A DNA stretch of 64,000 nucleotides from an uncultured Clostridia bacterium. GTDB taxonomy: Bacteria; Bacillota; Clostridia; Lachnospirales; Lachnospiraceae. The stretch covers positions 1 to 64,000 of the forward strand of contig CANRWA010000001.1 of the NCBI GenBank assembly GCA_947643415.1, read 5' to 3'. This document shows positions 44,305-54,759 of this stretch, in pieces. Under the pieces are notes generated by a model. That model saw only the letters and a program-made list of their open reading frames with translations. It made no database searches and was not told the origin of the DNA. The position numbers and the translations under genes are program-made. Numbering within the stretch: position 1 is the first letter of the stretch; every line of letters begins with the position of its first letter.

Positions 44305-46392
44305 TTATTTATTACTGTTCGCTCTCTTCTTTGTCTTTTTTTCTGGCACTTTATAATGAGCCGATGCCATCTGGAAATATGAATTCAGTCTTCCCCTGTT
44401 ATCCTCTGCCTGCACTTGTGTAACCAGTTTCCTTACGAAACTTTCCAGCTTCTTCTGATACTCTGCTTCTGTAATCGTCCCTTCTGCCACTCCACTGAGT
44501 CCCTTTTCCCAGCTCGCTGTCAGTTTAGGAGAAAGCATCGCCGGCATGGAGTAACGGACGATACTACAGACCAGTTCCCCCTTCATGGTCGGGGTGATGA
44601 TCTGTGACTTTTTATTCAGATCCAGATAGGAGATATTGAACAGCTTTTTCAGAATCTCCGCACGGGTAGCACTGGTCCCGATACCACTTCCTTTGATCTG
44701 GGCCCGCAGTTCCTCATCTTCAATCAGTTGTCCTGCATTTTCCATTGCCAGTATGATCGAACCTGAATTATACCGTTTAGGCGGTGATGTCTCTCCTTCT
44801 TTGATATTGCATTCCTTTAAAACAACTTCCATCCCCTTTTTCAGCTTACCAAGAATTTCTCTTAATTCTTCTGTATTTATGCCAGAGTCCTCGTCTTCGT
44901 TATTCTCTTCTTCTTGATTCGCCCTATTTCGGCTGGATATGTCTTCTGCCGGGGACTTTTTCTTAGTAAATGAATACTGGTTCACAGGAAGAAACCCATC
45001 CTCCACCAGAACCTTTGCCGAAGTGAAGAAACGCTCATCTCCAGCCTTTATCACAACGCCAAGTTTCTGGTAGACCGCAGGAGGATAAAATATACTCAGG
45101 AAACGCCGGACGATCACCTCATACATCTTTGCCTGAACCGGTGCCAAAGAACGCAGTGCCCCAAGTCCCTGTCCGGTTGGAATAATGGCATAATGGTCTG
45201 TAATCTGTTTATCGTTGACATATCTTGTTCTTTCCAGTCCCTTGTAGGTCTGGTTCTCTGATATAAAAGATAAATGAGGACTGGCATGTTCATATCCCTG
45301 CAGTCCACTCAAATTCTTCCCAATCTCTTTTGCCACAGCGCTGGAGAGTACCCGGGCATCGGTGCGGGGATAGGTAACCAGCTTCTTCTCATATAATTCC
45401 TGTACCACTGCCAATGTCTCATCCGGGCTGATCTTAAATAATTTGGATGACAGATTCTGCAGTTCAGCAAGGTTAAACAGAAGTGGCGGATTCTTCTTCT
45501 CTTTCTTTTTTTCCACCGATTCAATCACACAAGATACCGGCTGCGGCTTCATCAGAGAATCAATCAGGGCAAGGGCTGTATCCTTCTCTCTAAATCCATT
45601 TTCCTTATAAAGTGCAGAAGAAGCAAAATACTTTGATCCTTCTACCGCCTTCCACTCACCGAAAAAGCACCTGCCTTCCAATTCAAAGTTTCCTAAGACC
45701 CGGTAAAAAGGTGTCTTTACAAAATTGCGGATCTCCCACTCTCTTGTTACTACCATGCCAAGGACACAGGTCATGACACGTCCTACCGATACAGAGGTCC
45801 ATTTCTCATCCTGGACATTCTGGTTGAGCCAGTAGCCATATTTCAGAGAGAGAGCTCGGGAAAAATTGATCCCCATTAAATAATCCTCTTTGGCACGAAG
45901 ATAGGCGGAACGGCTGAGATTGTCATATTCCGTCATTGGCTTCGCATCACGGATCCCGCGCAGGATCTCTTCCTCGGTCTGGGAATCGATCCACACCCGC
46001 AGCTTTTTCTTCGTGTCGGGTACTTTCGCCATCTGATCTACCAGACGGTATATGTACTCTCCCTCCCGCCCCGAGTCCGTACAGACATAGATCGTATCTA
46101 CATCTTCCCGGTTCAGAAGGCTGCTGACTGTCTGAAACTGTTTTCTCACATTTGGAATCACTTCATACAGAAAATGCTCCGGGAGAAATGGCAGAGTTGC
46201 AAAATCCCACTTTTTCAGTGCCTCATCATATACTTCGGGATAACTCATCGTCACCAGATGTCCCACACACCATGTCACCACTGTATCTTCCGACTCCAGA
46301 TATCCGTCCCCCCGGCGCGCATTCACTCCGAGGATACGGGCAAACTCCTGCGCTACACTTGGTTTCTCCGCGATAAATAACCGTTTTGCCAT
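44305..46392 (-). CDS. topB: DNA topoisomerase III (type IA)
   Basis: 695 residues. Toprim domain at the N-terminus (MAKRLFIAEKPSVAQEFARI, DTIYVCTDSGREGEYIYRLV), then the cleavage domain with the active-site Tyr in KLVTYPRTDARVLSS, and TSATRAEILKKLF and CSIVRYSMPAMLSPKLTASW-type end (PTMKGELVCSIVRYS). A typical Firmicutes TopB-like enzyme without C-terminal zinc fingers. It relaxes or decatenates DNA through single-strand passage. A Glu/Asp-rich insertion (NQEEENNEDEDSGINTEEL) is present near residue 490. Begins 2 nt after the LUD gene stop. Confidence 0.92.
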   Translation of the reverse strand: MAKRLFIAEKPSVAQEFARILGVNARRGDGYLESEDTVVTWCVGHLVTMSYPEVYDEALKKWDFATLPFLPEHFLYEVIPNVRKQFQTVSSLLNREDVDTIYVCTDSGREGEYIYRLVDQMAKVPDTKKKLRVWIDSQTEEEILRGIRDAKPMTEYDNLSRSAYLRAKEDYLMGINFSRALSLKYGYWLNQNVQDEKWTSVSVGRVMTCVLGMVVTREWEIRNFVKTPFYRVLGNFELEGRCFFGEWKAVEGSKYFASSALYKENGFREKDTALALIDSLMKPQPVSCVIESVEKKKEKKNPPLLFNLAELQNLSSKLFKISPDETLAVVQELYEKKLVTYPRTDARVLSSAVAKEIGKNLSGLQGYEHASPHLSFISENQTYKGLERTRYVNDKQITDHYAIIPTGQGLGALRSLAPVQAKMYEVIVRRFLSIFYPPAVYQKLGVVIKAGDERFFTSAKVLVEDGFLPVNQYSFTKKKSPAEDISSRNRANQEEENNEDEDSGINTEELREILGKLKKGMEVVLKECNIKEGETSPPKRYNSGSIILAMENAGQLIEDEELRAQIKGSGIGTSATRAEILKKLFNISYLDLNKKSQIITPTMKGELVCSIVRYSMPAMLSPKLTASWEKGLSGVAEGTITEAEYQKKLESFVRKLVTQVQAEDNRGRLNSYFQMASAHYKVPEKKTKKRANSNK

Positions 46393-46394
46393 GT

Positions 46395-47042
46395 TTAAAA
46401 TCCTAATTCCTCTCCTACCAGTATCACTTTAATACGCCCTTTTACACTGCTCCGCCTCGTGACCAAAATCTGGCTGCATATACAGTCCTCTGTAAAACAG
46501 TCCGCACAGCGTCCGTTCTTTGCACACGGTGTGTCCCTGTTCAGACGCATGGCATTTGGCGGGGATGCGATATTTCTTACGCGTTTCAATCCATCCTCCA
46601 CATCTGTGGCTACTTTATTCATGCCAGCGATGACAAGAACCTGTTCCGGTCCATAGCAGAAAAAGCTCACACGGTTTGCTGTCCCATCAATATTCACCAG
46701 TTCCCCATCCAGGGTAATGGCATTGGTGCTCATGATAAAATAATCTGCATTTACAATATTTGCTTTCATTGCTTTCTGTTCTTCCGATGTCTTTGCCATC
46801 TTTCTGTCATAGACGATACAGCCGCTCTCACCACTCTGAAGATAATCCATCAGTCCGATTTCCTCCATTGTCATAGAACCGCCCCAGGCAACTGATACTC
46901 CTTCTGTCAGGAATTTTTCCTTTATCAGTCCAAGGGCTTCCTCCTTTGTGGCAGTGTAATAACCCTCCATATTGCGGAGAGTTAATTTGTCAATAATCTT
47001 ACCGGCAAGAATCTCGTAATGTTTTGCTTTGCTTTCCAGCAT
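46395..47042 (-). CDS. LUD-domain (LutC/YkgG-like) protein
   Basis: 215 residues from the ATG at 47042 (GGAGTGAG upstream). LUD fold: GYYTATKEEALGLIKEKFLT, VSVAWGGSMTMEEIGLMDYL, ADYFIMSTNAITLDGELVNI, DGTANRVSFFCYGPEQVLVI, VIAGMNKVATDVEDGLKRVR. It ends with a Cys-rich patch (CAKNGRCADCFTEDCICSQI) typical of the DUF162 subgroup. Related proteins take part in lactate oxidation; this stand-alone kind has no known substrate. Confidence 0.85.
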   Translation of the reverse strand: MLESKAKHYEILAGKIIDKLTLRNMEGYYTATKEEALGLIKEKFLTEGVSVAWGGSMTMEEIGLMDYLQSGESGCIVYDRKMAKTSEEQKAMKANIVNADYFIMSTNAITLDGELVNIDGTANRVSFFCYGPEQVLVIAGMNKVATDVEDGLKRVRNIASPPNAMRLNRDTPCAKNGRCADCFTEDCICSQILVTRRSSVKGRIKVILVGEELGF

Positions 47043-47058
47043 ATTATACTCACTCCTT

Positions 47059-47736
47059 TTATTTTTTATATTTTTCATTACATGCATAATCATATAATAA
47101 TCTTATTATTCCAGATAAAACATCCAGCGTGCTTACTTCCCATCTATGAAACTCTTCTTTTGAAATACCAGAACGGAAATTACCATGAGCAATAGAATTT
47201 CTTCGATTAACCAATGCATCAATATCCGATTCATAATCTTGAAATAAATCAATTGGTAAACCTAATTTATACAAATTCTTTTTAAGTACAATATACCATA
47301 AATTTGACTCTGTATCCACTATACTATCATCAATTTCTAAATCCTGCCCAATAAATTCATCATACTGTGATACAAAATCGACCCGTCGGAAAAATCTATG
47401 TAATCCTGAATCCTCTGGTAATTCTCTCCTAAAAACATCACTTTTTCGGTCCAGATTATCATAAGCATTAAATTCCTTATTCATTGACGCAGTCTTTAAT
47501 CCAACCGTTACCATGTTTCTTGTTAATCCCAAAGAATTTATATATTGAACGTATGTTTGCAGACTCAGCTTAATAAATCCTTCTAAATGAGAATATAAGA
47601 TCAAAACTAAAGATTTACGATATCTATTTTTATTTTCTTCTGTAACATAGTTTAGTTGATTTTTAAAAAATGCTATTTCCTCCTGTCTCCACGCCAGATC
47701 ATTTTCTAAATTCGCCCTAAATTCATCCGCAGTCAA
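47059..47736 (-). CDS. MAE_28990-type HEPN protein (putative RNase)
   Basis: 225 residues, AT-rich. All-helical HEPN fold with conserved LILYSHLEGFIKLSLQTYVQ near the N-terminus and the R-x4-H motif in LVNRRNSIAHGNFRSG, the active site of HEPN ribonucleases. The start is TTG at 47736, overlapping the DUF262 stop by 14 nt. MAE_28990/MAE_18760 proteins are regularly found next to DUF262 genes. Likely the toxic RNase component of a defence or toxin module; not demonstrated. Confidence 0.8.
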   Translation of the reverse strand: MTADEFRANLENDLAWRQEEIAFFKNQLNYVTEENKNRYRKSLVLILYSHLEGFIKLSLQTYVQYINSLGLTRNMVTVGLKTASMNKEFNAYDNLDRKSDVFRRELPEDSGLHRFFRRVDFVSQYDEFIGQDLEIDDSIVDTESNLWYIVLKKNLYKLGLPIDLFQDYESDIDALVNRRNSIAHGNFRSGISKEEFHRWEVSTLDVLSGIIRLLYDYACNEKYKK

Positions 47737-48814
47737 GTATTTCCTGCACTCCTTCCTTAAATAACCTTATTCTGGTTTTAACCCCATTAACACTCCCTGT
47801 ATTATGAGACTTTAAATCTTTCCCAAACTTTATTTCATTAATTTTATCTATAATTTTTTGCGAATCCTTATATTTCAATATAGGCTCAATCAATGTTGCA
47901 ATAGGAATAAACAGCCCATCAAAATAATAAAGAACAAATTCATTTCTATAAGCCCCATTTTTTGTCTTCCCTGAAAATGCATCTTCCCCGAATTTTTCAG
48001 CAATAAAGGCAGATGTTTTACAGAATATATCCCATTCTTTATCATAATCAAAATGAACTACTCTTGTAGTGATATCTTCCAGATAATTTGTCAAATATTC
48101 TGTTACCGGATACTTATAGTTTTCTATATTGTTTTTTATTGCCAGATAACGCAATACTAATTCCTGCCTATATTGTAATTTCTCCTTTTCTTTCCCTACT
48201 CGTGAAACAATCCTCTTAAAGTCTTTATTGTCACTGCATTTTTCCAAAAAATCAATTCCGTCAGATCCTAATAACCGCACTGTACAATTTCTGATTTCCT
48301 GTGCTGATAATAACTCCCCTCCTGTATTCAATCTCTTAAACATATGATATTTAAGAGAATCTTCACTTTCCTTTTTGATTACTTCCATTCTTACAAAACT
48401 TCTTTTTATTTTAATCTGCAATGCTTTTGGTAAATTTTCAAATGAAAGACCATTTAATTCTGGTACTATATCACACCCCTGTAAAATTAATGGTTCTAAA
48501 TTTTCATCATCCAGTTTTACTCCTCTAAAATGTAAATAGCTTGATATTCTCTGTAACCCATCTATCAAATCATAAACTCCTTCTTCTGTTTCAATAACAA
48601 AAATTGGTGGAACAGGCATTTCCAAAATAAGTGATTCAATAAAACGAGACTGTTTTTCTGGTTCCCATCGGAATAAACGCTGATAGTCAGGCGATATTGT
48701 CAACTCACTGTTCTGATACATATCATATAACTCATTAAAAGATACGTCCAGACTTTTTGTCCTGATCTTTACAATCTGACTATCCACATTTTCTATTAAA
48801 TTCTCTATTGCCAT
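47723..48814 (-). CDS. DUF262 (GmrSD-like N-terminal) protein
   Basis: 363 residues, AT-rich. The DUF262/ParB-like fold is shown by VSFNELYDMYQNSELTISPD, YQRLFRWEPEKQSRFIESLI, MPVPPIFVIETEEGVYDLID and DGLQRISSYLHF (the DGQQR-type motif), then RMEVIKKESEDSLKYHMFKR and LNTGGELLSAQEIRNC. DUF262 is the nucleotide-hydrolysing half of type IV restriction enzymes such as GmrSD, but the DUF1524 HNH half is missing here. It is the first gene of a two-gene unit with the HEPN gene; GGGAGG precedes the ATG. Confidence 0.85.
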   Translation of the reverse strand: MAIENLIENVDSQIVKIRTKSLDVSFNELYDMYQNSELTISPDYQRLFRWEPEKQSRFIESLILEMPVPPIFVIETEEGVYDLIDGLQRISSYLHFRGVKLDDENLEPLILQGCDIVPELNGLSFENLPKALQIKIKRSFVRMEVIKKESEDSLKYHMFKRLNTGGELLSAQEIRNCTVRLLGSDGIDFLEKCSDNKDFKRIVSRVGKEKEKLQYRQELVLRYLAIKNNIENYKYPVTEYLTNYLEDITTRVVHFDYDKEWDIFCKTSAFIAEKFGEDAFSGKTKNGAYRNEFVLYYFDGLFIPIATLIEPILKYKDSQKIIDKINEIKFGKDLKSHNTGSVNGVKTRIRLFKEGVQEILDCG

Positions 48815-48935
48815 CCAAAAACCTCCCTTTCATTTTGATACTTCACCCCACAATATAAGAAACCAGGGAGATAAAATATATCCCCCTGTAAACAACGGAA
48901 CTGCCGTGAAGTCAAATACCCCGCGGGCACGCTTA

Positions 48936-48961
48936 GATGGTGCAAATTTATTTGCACCATC
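48936..48961. repeat. 26-nt perfect palindrome
   Basis: GATGGTGCAAAT-TT-ATTTGCACCATC, a perfect 12-bp inverted repeat between the DUF262 module and glyA. No T-tract on either strand. It could be a terminator-like hairpin of the pur-glyA operon, an operator or a junction mark of the inserted module. Confidence 0.65.
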
Positions 48962-49023
48962 CTAACTTTGCCTTTACGCGGATAAATTGGTCATTTTATT
49001 TCTATGCAGTTCCCTTACTAAAA

Positions 49024-50262
49024 TCAATATAACGGATATTTATCTGTCAAAGCCTTCACAATACCTTTGGCTTTTTCCAGATTACCCTCATGATCGTCGA
49101 TCAGCATGGCAATGGCATCGGCGATCTGATCCATATCCTCCGTATTCATGCCTCGGGTTGTCACTGCCGCTGTTCCCAGGCGAATGCCGCTTGTCACGAA
49201 AGGCGACTGTGGATCGTTCGGAATCGTATTCTTATTTGCCGTGATATTGGCATCATCCAGCCAGTTCTCAACCTCTTTCCCTGTGAGTCCTTTGTTTACC
49301 AGATCCACTAACATAAGATGGTTGTCTGTACCACCGGATACAATATTGATACCGCGGTCCATCAGCCCCTTGCACAACGCCTGTGCATTGGCAATGATAT
49401 TTTTACCATATTCTTTGAAACTCGGATCTAACGCCTCTTTAAAGCAGACCGCTTTCGCAGCAATAACATGCATCAAAGGACCTCCCTGGGTTCCTGGGAA
49501 GATGGATTTATTCAGTTTATGCTCTGTGGCAAATTCTTCTGAAGAGAGGATCAGCCCACCACGGGGACCACGCAGTGTCTTGTGTGTGGTCGTAGTAGTC
49601 ACATGGGCATATGGGATTGGGCTCTCATGACAACCGGAAGCCACCAGTCCGGCAATATGTGCCATATCCACCATAAGAAAAGCCCCTGCTTCATCTGCAA
49701 TCTCACGGAATCTCTTGAAATCAATCTTCCGGCAGTAGGCACTGGCACCCGCAATGATCATCTTCGGCTTACATTCCTTCGCAATGCGCTCTACTTCATC
49801 GTAGTCAATAAATCCGGTATCATCTACGCCATAAGGTACAATGTTATAATAAGTACCAGAGATATTTGCCGGGCTTCCATGAGAAAGATGTCCACCGTGG
49901 TCCAGATTCATTCCCATCACAGTTTCACCCGGTTTTACAAGGGCAAAGAACACTGCCATATTTGCCTGTGCGCCGGAATGTGGCTGGACATTGGCATAGG
50001 TACAGCCAAAGAGTTTCTTTGCCCGCTCATGGGCAAGCTCTTCTACCATGTCCACATACTGGCAGCCGCCATAGTAACGCTTGCCGGGATATCCCTCTGC
50101 GTACTTATTGGTCAGTGTGCTTCCCATGGCTGCCATCACTGCCTTGGACACAAAATTCTCGGATGCGATCAGCTCAATATGATCGTTCTGACGTCCTGTC
50201 TCCAGCTCCATCGCCTTTGCCAATTCTGGATCGGCATTCTTTACTTCATCAAATGAATACAT
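49024..50262 (-). CDS. glyA: Serine hydroxymethyltransferase
   Basis: 412 residues from the ATG at 50262 (AAAAGGAG upstream). [71 protein letters not shown] and the PLP lysine in [15 protein letters not shown]. Converts serine and THF to glycine and 5,10-methylene-THF. It lies 16 nt after purD and supplies glycine to PurD and one-carbon units to PurN. Confidence 0.97.
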   Translation of the reverse strand: MYSFDEVKNADPELAKAMELETGRQNDHIELIASENFVSKAVMAAMGSTLTNKYAEGYPGKRYYGGCQYVDMVEELAHERAKKLFGCTYANVQPHSGAQANMAVFFALVKPGETVMGMNLDHGGHLSHGSPANISGTYYNIVPYGVDDTGFIDYDEVERIAKECKPKMIIAGASAYCRKIDFKRFREIADEAGAFLMVDMAHIAGLVASGCHESPIPYAHVTTTTTHKTLRGPRGGLILSSEEFATEHKLNKSIFPGTQGGPLMHVIAAKAVCFKEALDPSFKEYGKNIIANAQALCKGLMDRGINIVSGGTDNHLMLVDLVNKGLTGKEVENWLDDANITANKNTIPNDPQSPFVTSGIRLGTAAVTTRGMNTEDMDQIADAIAMLIDDHEGNLEKAKGIVKALTDKYPLY

Positions 50263-50278
50263 GTATTTATCTCCTTTT

Positions 50279-51553
50279 CTATAAAATCTCATCCAACGCT
50301 TTTCCTATATCATTCCTCATATATTTATTCTCGAACTGAATAAGTTTTGTTGCCTCATAAGCATTCGCCCTTGCCTCCTTCAGGTCTTTTCCCTTTGCTG
50401 TCACTCCAAGGACACGGCCGCCATTGGTTACAATTCCCTCTTCTGTCTGCTTCGTTCCGGCATGAAATACATAATACCCGTCCTTCTTGTCGAAATTCTC
50501 GAAGCCTGTAATGAGCTTGCCTTTTTCATAATGCTCTGGATAACCATCTGAGGCAAGTACTACGCAGACTGCTGCATTGTCCTCAAACTGCAGGTCAATG
50601 GTATCGAGTTTCCCATCTATGCAGGCATTCATTACATCTATGATATCATTCTTCATGCGGGGGAGGACTACCTGCGCCTCCGGATCACCAAATCTTGCAT
50701 TATACTCCAGCACCTTCGGGCCATCTTCCGTTAGCATCAGGCCGACAAAGAGAATTCCTACGAAATCTCTTCCCTCTGCTTTCATGGCATCCATAGTAGG
50801 CTGATATATCTTCTCCTCACAAAACTTCTGTACCGCATCTGTATAGAACGGACTCGGAGAAAAAGTTCCCATACCACCAGTATTCAACCCCTGGTCGCCA
50901 TCTTTTGCCCGCTTATGGTCCTGAGCACTTGTCATTGGTTTGATATGAGTACCATCACAATAACAGAGAACGGACACTTCCCGTCCGGTCAAAAACTCTT
51001 CAATAACGATCTCATTGCCGGCATCTCCAAACTGCTTGTCTAACATCAGTGTCTTTACCCCCGCCTTTGCCTCCTCCAGGGTATTGCAGATCAGTACACC
51101 CTTGCCGAGAGCCAGCCCGTCTGCTTTCAGTACGACCGGCATCTTTGATGCCTCCAAATAGGTGATGGCAGCATTTGGATCTATAAAATTTTCATAGGCA
51201 GCCGTGGGAATCTTATATTTCTTCATAAGATCTTTGGAAAATGCTTTCGACCCCTCAATGATAGCAGCATTTTTCCTTGGGCCGAATACCCGCAGCCCAC
51301 GTTTTTCAAACACATCTACCACACCGCCTACCAGTGGGTCATCCATGCCAATGATAGTCAGGTCAATGCAGTTTTTCTCTGCAAAATCCGCCAGTCTTTC
51401 AAACTCCATCGCCGTGATATCAACACACTCTGCCACCTGGGCAATACCGGCATTGCCAGGTGCGCAATAAATCTTCTCCACCTGACTGCTCTTCGCCACA
51501 CTTACTGCAATGGCATGTTCACGTCCGCCGCTTCCTACAATAAGAACTTTCAT
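50279..51553 (-). CDS. purD: Phosphoribosylamine-glycine ligase
   Basis: 424 residues from the ATG at 51553 (GGAGGTAATC). [34 protein letters not shown]-grasp core ([56 protein letters not shown]) and [20 protein letters not shown]. Adds glycine to phosphoribosylamine. Third gene of purM-purN-purD-glyA. Confidence 0.97.
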   Translation of the reverse strand: MKVLIVGSGGREHAIAVSVAKSSQVEKIYCAPGNAGIAQVAECVDITAMEFERLADFAEKNCIDLTIIGMDDPLVGGVVDVFEKRGLRVFGPRKNAAIIEGSKAFSKDLMKKYKIPTAAYENFIDPNAAITYLEASKMPVVLKADGLALGKGVLICNTLEEAKAGVKTLMLDKQFGDAGNEIVIEEFLTGREVSVLCYCDGTHIKPMTSAQDHKRAKDGDQGLNTGGMGTFSPSPFYTDAVQKFCEEKIYQPTMDAMKAEGRDFVGILFVGLMLTEDGPKVLEYNARFGDPEAQVVLPRMKNDIIDVMNACIDGKLDTIDLQFEDNAAVCVVLASDGYPEHYEKGKLITGFENFDKKDGYYVFHAGTKQTEEGIVTNGGRVLGVTAKGKDLKEARANAYEATKLIQFENKYMRNDIGKALDEIL

Positions 51554-51565
51554 GATTACCTCCAT

Positions 51566-52195
51566 TTATCTATCTACTCTTCGAACCAGATTATCCACGA
51601 TTTCAATCCTGCCATTGGCAATGAGGTTGATGGCCTCCGGGAGAATCTTCCACTCTGCCTGTTCCATCACCCGTTTCTGCAAAATCTCCGGCGTATCCCC
51701 ATCTTCCACTTCCACTGCTTTCTGCAGGATGATAGGTCCGCTGTCAGTGCCCTCATCTACAAAGTGAACGGTTGCCCCCGTCACTTTATTTCCCCTTGCC
51801 AGCACACTCTCATGTACTTTCAGCCCATAATAACCGGCACCGCAATGGGATGGGATCAGCGAGGGATGTATATTGATCATGCGCCCCTCATATGCCTGGA
51901 CAAAATTGGCTGGAAGGATCACAAGATAGCCTGCAAGAACCACAAGATCAATCTTTGCATTCTGTAATGCCTTAATAAGCTCCTCGCCAAACAACTCTCT
52001 TGTCCTATAATCTTTTGGCACAAGTACAGCAGAAGGGATGTTTTTCTTTGCCGCCCTTTCCAATGCATAAGCCTCTGGCTTATTACTGATAACAAGTGAA
52101 ATTTCAGCATTTGTGATCACTCCGTCATCAACACTGTCAAGGATCGCCTGAAGGTTTGTACCACCTCCGGATACCAGCACAGCAACTTTTAGCAT
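51566..52195 (-). CDS. purN: Phosphoribosylglycinamide formyltransferase
   Basis: 209 residues. [60 protein letters not shown] with the catalytic His, and [20 protein letters not shown] with the catalytic Asp. Uses 10-formyl-THF to formylate GAR. Its ATG overlaps the purM stop by 7 nt (ATGCTAA). Confidence 0.96.
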   Translation of the reverse strand: MLKVAVLVSGGGTNLQAILDSVDDGVITNAEISLVISNKPEAYALERAAKKNIPSAVLVPKDYRTRELFGEELIKALQNAKIDLVVLAGYLVILPANFVQAYEGRMINIHPSLIPSHCGAGYYGLKVHESVLARGNKVTGATVHFVDEGTDSGPIILQKAVEVEDGDTPEILQKRVMEQAEWKILPEAINLIANGRIEIVDNLVRRVDR

Positions 52196-53220
52196 AATGT
52201 GATTCCTTTCTCACCTTTTTTGATCTCGCCCATAATATACGGTATCTCCCCTGCAGCCTGGACTGCCTGGACTGTCTTTTCCACGTCCTCTTCCGCCACT
52301 GCCATAATCATGCCGACACCCATATTATATGTATTAAACATGGCATGTTCTTCTATCTTACCCTCTCTTGCCAGCATCTGGAAGATCGGCGGCACGGCAA
52401 AACTATTCTTCGCAATAAAAGCATGAGTCTTTTCATTTAGCATTCTTGGGATATTTTCATAAAATCCGCCACCGGTAATATGGCTGCACGCCTTGATCTT
52501 TACTCCTGCCTCTTTCACACTGCGGAGTGCTTTTACATAGATCTTAGTCGGTGTCAAAAGGATCTCACCCAAAGTCAGGTCACTTTCCAGGCACTCATAA
52601 CTGTGGTTCAGTGTCTCAGCACTCATGGAAAATACACTGCGCACCAGAGAATAACCATTACTGTGAATACCGGAAGAAGCCATACCAATCAGCACATCAC
52701 CTGGCTTCAGTTCCCTGCCTGTGATCATATCCTTCTTATCTACGACCCCCACCGAAAAACCGGCCAGATCATATTCATCGACAGGATAAAATCCTGGCAT
52801 CTCCGCTGTCTCCCCGCCGATAAGGGCAGAATCAGCCTGACGGCATCCTTCGGCAACACCGCTCACGATAGTCGCGATCTTCTGTGGCTCATTCTTACCG
52901 CAGGCAATATAATCTAAGAAAAACAACGGCTCACCGCCTGCACAGGCAATATCGTTGACACACATGGCAACACAGTCAATGCCAATAGTATCATGTTTGT
53001 CCAACAGAAAGGCAAGTTTCAGTTTCGTTCCCACACCATCTGTCCCGGAAACCAGTGTCGGCTCTTCCATATCTTTGAAACCCTTCATGGAAAATGCGCC
53101 AGAAAATCCTCCAATATCCGTCAGAACCTCCGGCCTCATCGTAGATGCAATATGTTCTTTCATCAGGGATACTGCCTCATATCCGGCTTCAATGTCAACT
53201 CCTGCTTTTTTGTAGTCCAT
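52189..53220 (-). CDS. purM: Phosphoribosylformylglycinamidine cyclo-ligase
   Basis: 343 residues. [109 protein letters not shown] and [13 protein letters not shown]-driven ring closure to aminoimidazole ribotide. First gene of the operon, behind AGGAGG. Confidence 0.97.
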   Translation of the reverse strand: MDYKKAGVDIEAGYEAVSLMKEHIASTMRPEVLTDIGGFSGAFSMKGFKDMEEPTLVSGTDGVGTKLKLAFLLDKHDTIGIDCVAMCVNDIACAGGEPLFFLDYIACGKNEPQKIATIVSGVAEGCRQADSALIGGETAEMPGFYPVDEYDLAGFSVGVVDKKDMITGRELKPGDVLIGMASSGIHSNGYSLVRSVFSMSAETLNHSYECLESDLTLGEILLTPTKIYVKALRSVKEAGVKIKACSHITGGGFYENIPRMLNEKTHAFIAKNSFAVPPIFQMLAREGKIEEHAMFNTYNMGVGMIMAVAEEDVEKTVQAVQAAGEIPYIMGEIKKGEKGITLC

Positions 53221-53257
53221 CTGTATTACCTCCTATATGTAGTGCAATCCACATACC

Positions 53258-53286
53258 ATTGTAGCATCTTTTGTATCCATGGTCAA
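53258..53286 (-). promoter_or_regulatory. Sigma-A promoter of purMND-glyA
   Basis: On the minus strand TTGACC (53286-53281) and TACAAT (53263-53258) are separated by 17 nt, about 38 nt from the purM start. No purine riboswitch or PurR box was recognised. Confidence 0.7.
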
Positions 53287-53614
53287 CATGAACATAATTT
53301 GAAATACACAAAAGAAACAGGACATGTGAAACTGGTTTTTCAAAATCATGTGGTAACATTTTGTGTAGATGAGATGCCCAAAATACTATATTCAGCATGA
53401 GATTTTCTCCCACAAAAAGCGGAATTTGGCATCAGTATGCGACAGCACCTCATTATACCGAAGAGATTGGAAAACGGATGTACTTAATGAGTACATGCTA
53501 TCAGAAGGGTGTGAAATTTTGGTAGAATCAGCCACAGTTCTGATAAAACGCTTTTCTTTCTTCGAAAATTCTGGTAGAATGTTACTGTTCACATATTGAA
53601 ATACAAGGAGGTAC
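53287..53614 (+). other. Intergenic region upstream of the aldolase-like gene
   Basis: No gene is seen here. TGGTAGAAT, an extended -10-like sequence, occurs twice (53520-53528 and 53572-53580), so the downstream gene may have two promoters; -35 elements are poor. A small stem GTACT/AGTAC lies at about 53480-53494. No riboswitch was recognised. Confidence 0.4.
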
Positions 53615-54595
53615 ATGAAGATGGCAAAGAAAGGGTCTCTTCTCTCATTCCGGCCGGATATTAAAGTGGTCGATGCAACAATCCGCGACGGAGGTCTTGT
53701 CAATGATTTCCGCTTTACTGATGATTTTGTCAGAGCACTATATCACGCCAATGCTCAAGCGGGAGTTGATTATATGGAGTTTGGATACAAAGCATCTAAA
53801 GATATATTTGACGAAAAGGATTTTGGGGTATGGAAATTCTGCGATGAAGATTCCATCCGCCACATCGTCGGCGACAATGATACAGATATGAAAATCGCTG
53901 TTATGGCAGATGTCGGAAGATGTAACTACAAACGTGACATCATCAATAAGGCAGACAGTGTCATTGACCTTGTCCGGATCGCAACCTATATCAATACCAT
54001 TCCCGCTGCCCTGAAAATGGTGGAACATTGTCATAACCTCGGTTATGAGACCACTGTAAATATCATGGCGATCTCCAATGCCAGGGAAGCAGAGATCAGT
54101 GAAGCCCTGGAGATGATCGGCAATAGCCCGGCAGATGGAATCTATATTGTAGATAGTTATGGAGCGCTATATATGGAAGAGATTGAGGATCTGACAGAAA
54201 AATATCTGGAAATGGCAGAAAAATACGACAAGTATGTAGGAATCCATGCACATAATAACCAGCAGCTCTCTTTCGCCAATACCATTACTGCCCTGACACA
54301 TGGCGTCAGCTATCTGGATGCCACCGTAAGTGGCATGGGGCGCGGTGCCGGAAACTGCGCCAGTGAACAATTGCTCGGTTTTCTCAAAAACCCTAAATAC
54401 GATATCATCCCCATCCTGAAATTTATGGAAAAATATATCGAGCCATTGAAAGAGCAGGAGGTTGAGTGGGGATATAATGTACCATATCTTCTGACCGGGC
54501 AGACAAACAGGCATCCCCGTTCTGCCATCGCTGCCACAAAGGAAAAACGCACGGATTACCTGAACTTCTATCTGGAATTAAATGATAAGGATTGA
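53615..54595 (+). CDS. DRE-TIM metallolyase (HMGL-like aldolase) family protein
   Basis: 326 residues (or 324 from the second ATG at 53621; AAGGAGG suits either). The HMGL-like barrel start KVVDATIRDGGLVNDFRFTD has the metal/catalytic D and R (DxTxRDGG), then VDYMEFGYKASK, IAVMADVGR, GIYIVDSYGALYMEEIEDLT and GIHAHNNQQLSFANTITALT with the metal HxH. Similar to 4-hydroxy-2-oxovalerate aldolases but without the acylating dehydrogenase partner, and shorter at the end. Substrate unknown. Stands alone with its own terminator. Confidence 0.82.
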   Translation: MKMAKKGSLLSFRPDIKVVDATIRDGGLVNDFRFTDDFVRALYHANAQAGVDYMEFGYKASKDIFDEKDFGVWKFCDEDSIRHIVGDNDTDMKIAVMADVGRCNYKRDIINKADSVIDLVRIATYINTIPAALKMVEHCHNLGYETTVNIMAISNAREAEISEALEMIGNSPADGIYIVDSYGALYMEEIEDLTEKYLEMAEKYDKYVGIHAHNNQQLSFANTITALTHGVSYLDATVSGMGRGAGNCASEQLLGFLKNPKYDIIPILKFMEKYIEPLKEQEVEWGYNVPYLLTGQTNRHPRSAIAATKEKRTDYLNFYLELNDKD

Positions 54596-54652
54596 GAAAA
54601 GCCTGCAAATTGTGAAACTTCAAGATTTGATTGCGTTTTAATAAATCTTTCT

Positions 54653-54694
54653 CCGCCACAGGGGATAAACCTTATTCCCCTGTATGCGGTTTTA
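54653..54694 (+). terminator. Rho-independent terminator of the aldolase-like gene
   Basis: CCGC-ACAGGGG pairs with CCCCTGT-GCGG and is followed by TTTT. Confidence 0.75.
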
Positions 54695-54720
54695 ATAACA
54701 TCAGCGTATCAAGAAGAAAA

Positions 54721-54750
54721 CGGTGTAACCCCTTTTACAGGGTTACACCG
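54721..54750 (-). terminator. Rho-independent terminator of the GH43/ricin gene
   Basis: CGGTGTAACCC/GGGTTACACCG, 11-bp perfect stem with an 8-nt loop, followed on the minus strand by TTTTCTTCTT, 10 nt after the stop codon. Confidence 0.85.
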
Positions 54751-54759
54751 CATCTTCAA

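Noticed and set aside
53221-53614. Purine riboswitch ahead of purM
   Set aside because: No conserved purine-aptamer loops were seen; only a plain sigma-A promoter is visible.
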